Shown one piece after another: positions 33,567-36,277 of a DNA stretch of 36,277 nucleotides (within the stretch, counting starts at the first letter, position 1; every line of letters starts with the position of its first letter). Origin of the DNA: Pseudonocardia lacus (GTDB lineage: Bacteria > Actinomycetota > Actinomycetes > Mycobacteriales > Pseudonocardiaceae); assembly GCF_018531445.1 (NCBI RefSeq), contig NZ_JAHDTH010000026.1, positions 1 to 36,277 of the forward strand, read 5' to 3'. The notes beneath the pieces are model-generated. The model did not search any database. It was not told the DNA's origin and saw only the letters and a program-made list of their open reading frames with translations. Both the position numbers and the translations under genes were made by a program.

Positions 33567-34143
33567 CCCGCGCGGCGCGCTCCGGGTCGGCCCGCTCGCC
33601 GGTGATGAGTCCGATGTATACGTAGGACTCCACGATCCGGACGACGGCGAAGGCCAGGTCGTCCACGGGGACGTCGGTGCGCAGGCAGCCGCGTTCGAGG
33701 TCGTCGGCGATGAGGCCGTGCACCAGCTCCACCAGCCGGGACTGGTAGTCGCTGGCCTTCGTGGTCAGCAGCCGCAGCGCCAGCTCGCCCTCGGACTCGA
33801 TGAACTGGGCCATGCCGCGGTTGCCGATGACGGCGTGCACCATGCCCTCGACGATCCGGGCGGCGCGCCCCGCGGGTGGGCCGTCGTCGGCCGCGAGCAG
33901 CCGGTCGGTGGTGCGTCGCATCAGGAACCAGAGGACCTCGACGAGGAGCCGGTCGCGGGAGCCGACCCAGCGGTAGAGCGTGGCCCGGTTGACGCCCAGC
34001 TCGCGGGCCAGCACGCCCATGTCGAGCCGGCAGCCCCGCAGGAAGGTGCGCCGGGCGAGCGCGAACGCGTCGAGCGCGGTGGGGCGCGCCGCGTCGGCGC
34101 CGGCGAGCTGGCGCTGCAGCGGCGTGACCTCGCTACCTGTCAC
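33517..34143 (-). CDS. TetR family regulator, QsdR-like
   Basis: A 208-residue regulator. The HTH region LDAFALARRTFLRGCRLDMG, then LARELGVNRATLYRWVGSRDRLLVEVLW, is the form seen in QsdR-type TetR proteins, with recognition helix residues NRATLYRWV. The C-terminal domain contains IVEGMVHAVIGNRGMAQFIE and ASDYQSRLVELVHGLIADDL. The GTG at 34143 has GAGGTGAG upstream; the longer open frame is non-coding. It is divergent from the carboxylesterase gene, with a near-palindrome between them, suggesting it controls that esterase. QsdR controls a lactonase operon in Rhodococcus; the parallel here is inference. Confidence 0.88.
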   Translation of the reverse strand: MTGSEVTPLQRQLAGADAARPTALDAFALARRTFLRGCRLDMGVLARELGVNRATLYRWVGSRDRLLVEVLWFLMRRTTDRLLAADDGPPAGRAARIVEGMVHAVIGNRGMAQFIESEGELALRLLTTKASDYQSRLVELVHGLIADDLERGCLRTDVPVDDLAFAVVRIVESYVYIGLITGERADPERAARVIRALLPAPPPSSTAP

Positions 34144-34208
34144 GACGGGCTCACCTCGGGTGGTGGGGCGGGGCGAACGCTTGACAACGCTAGCGCCTCG
34201 GGCCGACG

Positions 34209-34239
34209 GTTGTGCGACATCAGCAGATTTTGTCGCAAC
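34209..34239. promoter_or_regulatory. Imperfect inverted repeat before the carboxylesterase
   Basis: GTTGTGCGACA (34209-34219) and TGTCGCAAC (34231-34239) pair, except for one extra base in the left arm, around an 11-bp spacer. It lies just upstream of the esterase ribosome-binding site (GAGGTG, 34240-34245). It is a candidate site for the divergent TetR. TTGACA at about 34182 could be a -35 element. Confidence 0.5.
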
Positions 34240-34249
34240 GAGGTGACAG

Positions 34250-35746
34250 ATGAGTGAGACGTCGTCCGCCCCGGTCGTCCGGGTCCAGCAGGGTGAGCTG
34301 CGCGGGACCACCGACCGCGGGGCGCTGGCCTTCCTCGGGGTGCCGTTCGCGGCCCCGCCGTTCGGCGCTGACCGGATGCGCGCGCCCCGCCCGGCGGCCG
34401 CGTGGGAGGGCGTGCGCGACGCCACCCGGTTCGGCCCGACCAGCCCGAAGGGCCCCTACCCCCCGCAGTACCAGGACCTGTTCGTCGAGGTCGACATCCC
34501 CGGCGAGGACTGCCTCAACCTCAACGTCTGGGCCCCGGACACCGCGGGCTCCGCGCCAGTGCTGGTGTGGATCCACGGCGGCTCGTTCATGAACGGCTCC
34601 GGCTCGGTCGCCGCGTACAACGGCGCCGCCTTCGCCCGCGACGGCGTGGTCTGCGTGACGGTCAACTACCGCCTCGGCGCGGAGGGCTTCCTCTACACCG
34701 GCGACGACACCGCGAACCCCGGCCTGCTCGACCAGGTCGCCGCGCTGCGCTGGGTGCGCGACAACATCGCCGCGTTCGGCGGCGACCCCGGCCGGGTCAC
34801 CGTCGCCGGCGAGTCGGCCGGCGCGATGAGCGTGACCACGCTGCTGTCGATGCCCGCCGCCGAGGGGCTGTTCCAGCAGGCCATCGCGCAGAGCGGGGCG
34901 GCCGCCCACACGATGGGCCCCGAGGACGGGCGCCGGGTCGCCGGCTTCCTCGCCGAGGCGCTGGGCGTCGAGGCCACCCGGGAGGCGATCGCCGCGGTGC
35001 CCGTCGAGCGGGTGACGGCGGCGGCCTCGGCGCTCACCGAGGAGGTGCAGACCGCGCCCGACCCGCAGAAGTGGGGCGCGCTGGCGATGAGCCTGCTGCC
35101 GTTCATGCCGACCGTGGACGGCGAGGTCGTGCCCCGCCCGCCGCTGGCGGCCATCACCGACGGCGTCGGCGCCGGCGTCCCCCTGCTGATCGGCTCCACG
35201 AAGGACGAGGGCCGGCTGTTCTCCGTCCCCGCCGGCGCCATCGGGGCCATCGACGAGGCCACGCTCGCCGGCGCGGCCGCCGCGTACGGCCTGGCCCCCG
35301 CCGACGTCGAGGTCTACCGCCGCAACCGGCCCGACGCCCGCCCCGGCGACCTGCTGGCCGCGATCGTCACCGACTGGTTCTTCCGCGTCCCGGCGCTGCG
35401 CGTGGCCGAGGCCCGGGCCGCGGCGACCGCGCCGACCTGGGTCTACCGCTTCGACCACTGGTCCACGTCCTACGACGGCGAGCTCGGCGCCTGCCACGCG
35501 GTTGAGCTCCCCTTCGTGTTCGACACGCTGCACGAGCCGAGCACGCGCCCCCTCGTCGGCGACGCGGCCCCGCAGGTCGTGGCCGACACCACCCACGCCA
35601 CCTGGGTGAGCTTCATCCGCCGCGGCGACCCCGGGTGGGCGCCCTACACCACCGGGTCGCGCACCACCGGCCTGATCAACGACAAGGTGGAGGCGGTCGA
35701 CGACCCGGCCGGCGACGAGCGTCGGCTGTGGGACGGGGTGCGCTGA
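34250..35746 (+). CDS. Type-B carboxylesterase
   Basis: A 498-residue serine esterase of the alpha/beta-hydrolase fold. The oxyanion hole is in VLVWIHGGSFMNGSG (residues 104-118). The nucleophile is Ser189 in VAGESAGAM. The acid is Glu320 in STKDEGRLF and the base His416 in ELGACHAVELPF. EDCLNLNVWAP (residues 86-96) is the second family signature. There is no signal peptide, so it should be cytoplasmic. The ATG at 34250 follows GAGGTG. Possible substrates are xenobiotic esters, phenylcarbamates or p-nitrobenzyl esters, as for bacterial relatives. A divergent QsdR-like TetR probably regulates it. Confidence 0.94.
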   Translation: MSETSSAPVVRVQQGELRGTTDRGALAFLGVPFAAPPFGADRMRAPRPAAAWEGVRDATRFGPTSPKGPYPPQYQDLFVEVDIPGEDCLNLNVWAPDTAGSAPVLVWIHGGSFMNGSGSVAAYNGAAFARDGVVCVTVNYRLGAEGFLYTGDDTANPGLLDQVAALRWVRDNIAAFGGDPGRVTVAGESAGAMSVTTLLSMPAAEGLFQQAIAQSGAAAHTMGPEDGRRVAGFLAEALGVEATREAIAAVPVERVTAAASALTEEVQTAPDPQKWGALAMSLLPFMPTVDGEVVPRPPLAAITDGVGAGVPLLIGSTKDEGRLFSVPAGAIGAIDEATLAGAAAAYGLAPADVEVYRRNRPDARPGDLLAAIVTDWFFRVPALRVAEARAAATAPTWVYRFDHWSTSYDGELGACHAVELPFVFDTLHEPSTRPLVGDAAPQVVADTTHATWVSFIRRGDPGWAPYTTGSRTTGLINDKVEAVDDPAGDERRLWDGVR

Positions 35747-35759
35747 CCCGGTCGATCAC

Positions 35760-35765
35760 TAGGCT
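35760..35765 (+). promoter_or_regulatory. Leaderless -10 box for the PPOX-class flavoprotein
   Basis: TAGGCT ends 7 nt before GTG 35773 and matches TANNNT. No Shine-Dalgarno is present. This gives the gene its own promoter at the end of the esterase gene. Confidence 0.5.
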
Positions 35766-35772
35766 CGGCGGG

Positions 35773-36207
35773 GTGAGCAGCCTCGACCCCGAGATCCGCG
35801 CCTTCCTGTCCGAGGGCACCCGCACCGGCAAGCTCGCCTGGACCGCCGCCGACGGGCGCCCGCTGGTGGCGCCGGTCTGGTTCGTCGTCGAAGGTCCCGA
35901 CGACGCGCCGGAACTGCTGTTCAACACCGGCCGGGACACGGCGAAGGGCCGCGCCGTCCGGCGCGACCCGCGGGTGTCGCTGTGCGTGGACTCCGAACTG
36001 CCGCCGTACGGGTTCGTCCAGGTGCAGGCCCTGGCCACGGTGAGCGAGGACCCCGCCGAGCTGCTCCGCTCGGCGACGGTCATCGCCGGGCGCTACATGG
36101 GCGAGGACCGGGCCGAGGAGTTCGGCAAGCGCAACGGCGTGCCCGGCGAACTCCTCGTCCGCCTCCGCCCCACCAAGATCGTCGCCAACCTCGACATGAC
36201 CGCCTGA
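35773..36207 (+). CDS. PPOX-class flavin/F420-dependent oxidoreductase
   Basis: A 144-residue split-barrel flavoprotein. Family marks are IRAFLSEGTRTGKLAWTAAD, GRPLVAPVWFVVEG, LLFNTGRDTAKGRAVRRDPR and VSLCVDSELPPYGFVQVQ. Members bind FMN or F420 and are related to pyridoxamine 5'-phosphate oxidase; many actinobacterial ones are F420-dependent reductases or quinone/heme-degrading enzymes of unknown substrate. The GTG at 35773 is chosen because TAGGCT lies 7 nt upstream, giving a leaderless transcript, and the protein then starts where the family does. The longer upstream frame overlaps the esterase and is not coding. Confidence 0.9.
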   Translation: MSSLDPEIRAFLSEGTRTGKLAWTAADGRPLVAPVWFVVEGPDDAPELLFNTGRDTAKGRAVRRDPRVSLCVDSELPPYGFVQVQALATVSEDPAELLRSATVIAGRYMGEDRAEEFGKRNGVPGELLVRLRPTKIVANLDMTA

Positions 36208-36277
36208 CCCCCCACCGTCGAGAACGCAGTTGTGGGGTTGCAAACGGGCGGGGGTTGCCGACAACGGCGGTGTGGGA
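36208..36277. other. Window-end intergenic sequence
   Basis: About 70 bp after the last gene. It contains CGAGAACGCAGTTGTGGGGT followed by two GGGTTGC-like blocks. It may be the start of another repeat element, but the window ends before this can be judged. Confidence 0.3.

Overview
This is a very GC-rich actinobacterial chromosomal window. Gene content points to an actinomycete of the Pseudonocardiales type: a long RNase E/G next to a TIGR03960/DUF2344 pair, a valS-folC-DUF4233 cluster, many GTG starts, NodIJ-type and MFS exporters, and several TetR regulators. The genus assignment is inference. No rRNA, tRNA, CRISPR array, prophage or insertion sequence was found.

Layout. (1) 1-4,226, minus strand: RNase E/G (cut by the window edge), a DUF2344 protein and a GNAT acetyltransferase. 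(2) 4,213-11,679, minus strand: a B12-type radical SAM protein (TIGR03960), a DapA of proteobacterial type, a TspO-related membrane protein, a three-gene NodIJ-like ABC exporter, a frameshifted GNAT gene and ndk. (3) 11,680-12,094: a gene-free stretch with a perfect 32-bp palindrome, a 62-bp stem-loop and a GC-rich tandem repeat. (4) 12,095-16,797: an FMN reductase/LLM oxidoreductase pair, a TetR divergent from a 14-TM MFS exporter, and a second TetR. (5) 16,919-20,735, plus strand: a three-subunit molybdenum hydroxylase resembling PaoABC/YagTSR, with a clear operator-promoter in front. (6) 20,737-25,992: a long hairpin, a DM13-domain lipoprotein-like membrane protein, then DUF4233, folC and valS. 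(7) 25,989-28,401: a TetR gene overlapping valS and divergent from an FAD monooxygenase, with two operator copies between them. (8) 28,387-32,578, minus strand: a papain-like hypothetical protein, a PhoD-type phosphatase, an MFS exporter and a cupin. (9) 32,667-36,207: a LysR regulator, a QsdR-like TetR, a type-B carboxylesterase and a PPOX/F420-type flavoprotein.

How it fits together. The backbone valS-folC-DUF4233-ndk-rne is an old actinobacterial gene order (contiguous in Mycobacterium tuberculosis as Rv2448c-Rv2444c). Here it is split by two accessory insertions of about 9-10 kb. The accessory genes fall into regulator-plus-enzyme or regulator-plus-exporter modules, each with a recognisable inverted repeat between divergent genes: TetR/Mo-hydroxylase, TetR/monooxygenase, TetR/MFS, LysR/cupin and TetR/esterase. 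Housekeeping genes (valS, ndk, TIGR03960, DUF2344) instead show a -10-like TANNNT hexamer 6-8 nt before a start codon with no Shine-Dalgarno, the signature of leaderless mRNAs.

The intergenic spaces hold several structured repeats. The most striking is a quasi-palindromic unit around CGAGAGyGGCTCTCGTCC, present as a 28-30 bp tandem array at 3.5 kb and as a perfect 21-bp-arm hairpin at 20.7 kb. All functional calls are from reading the sequence; no database search was possible.
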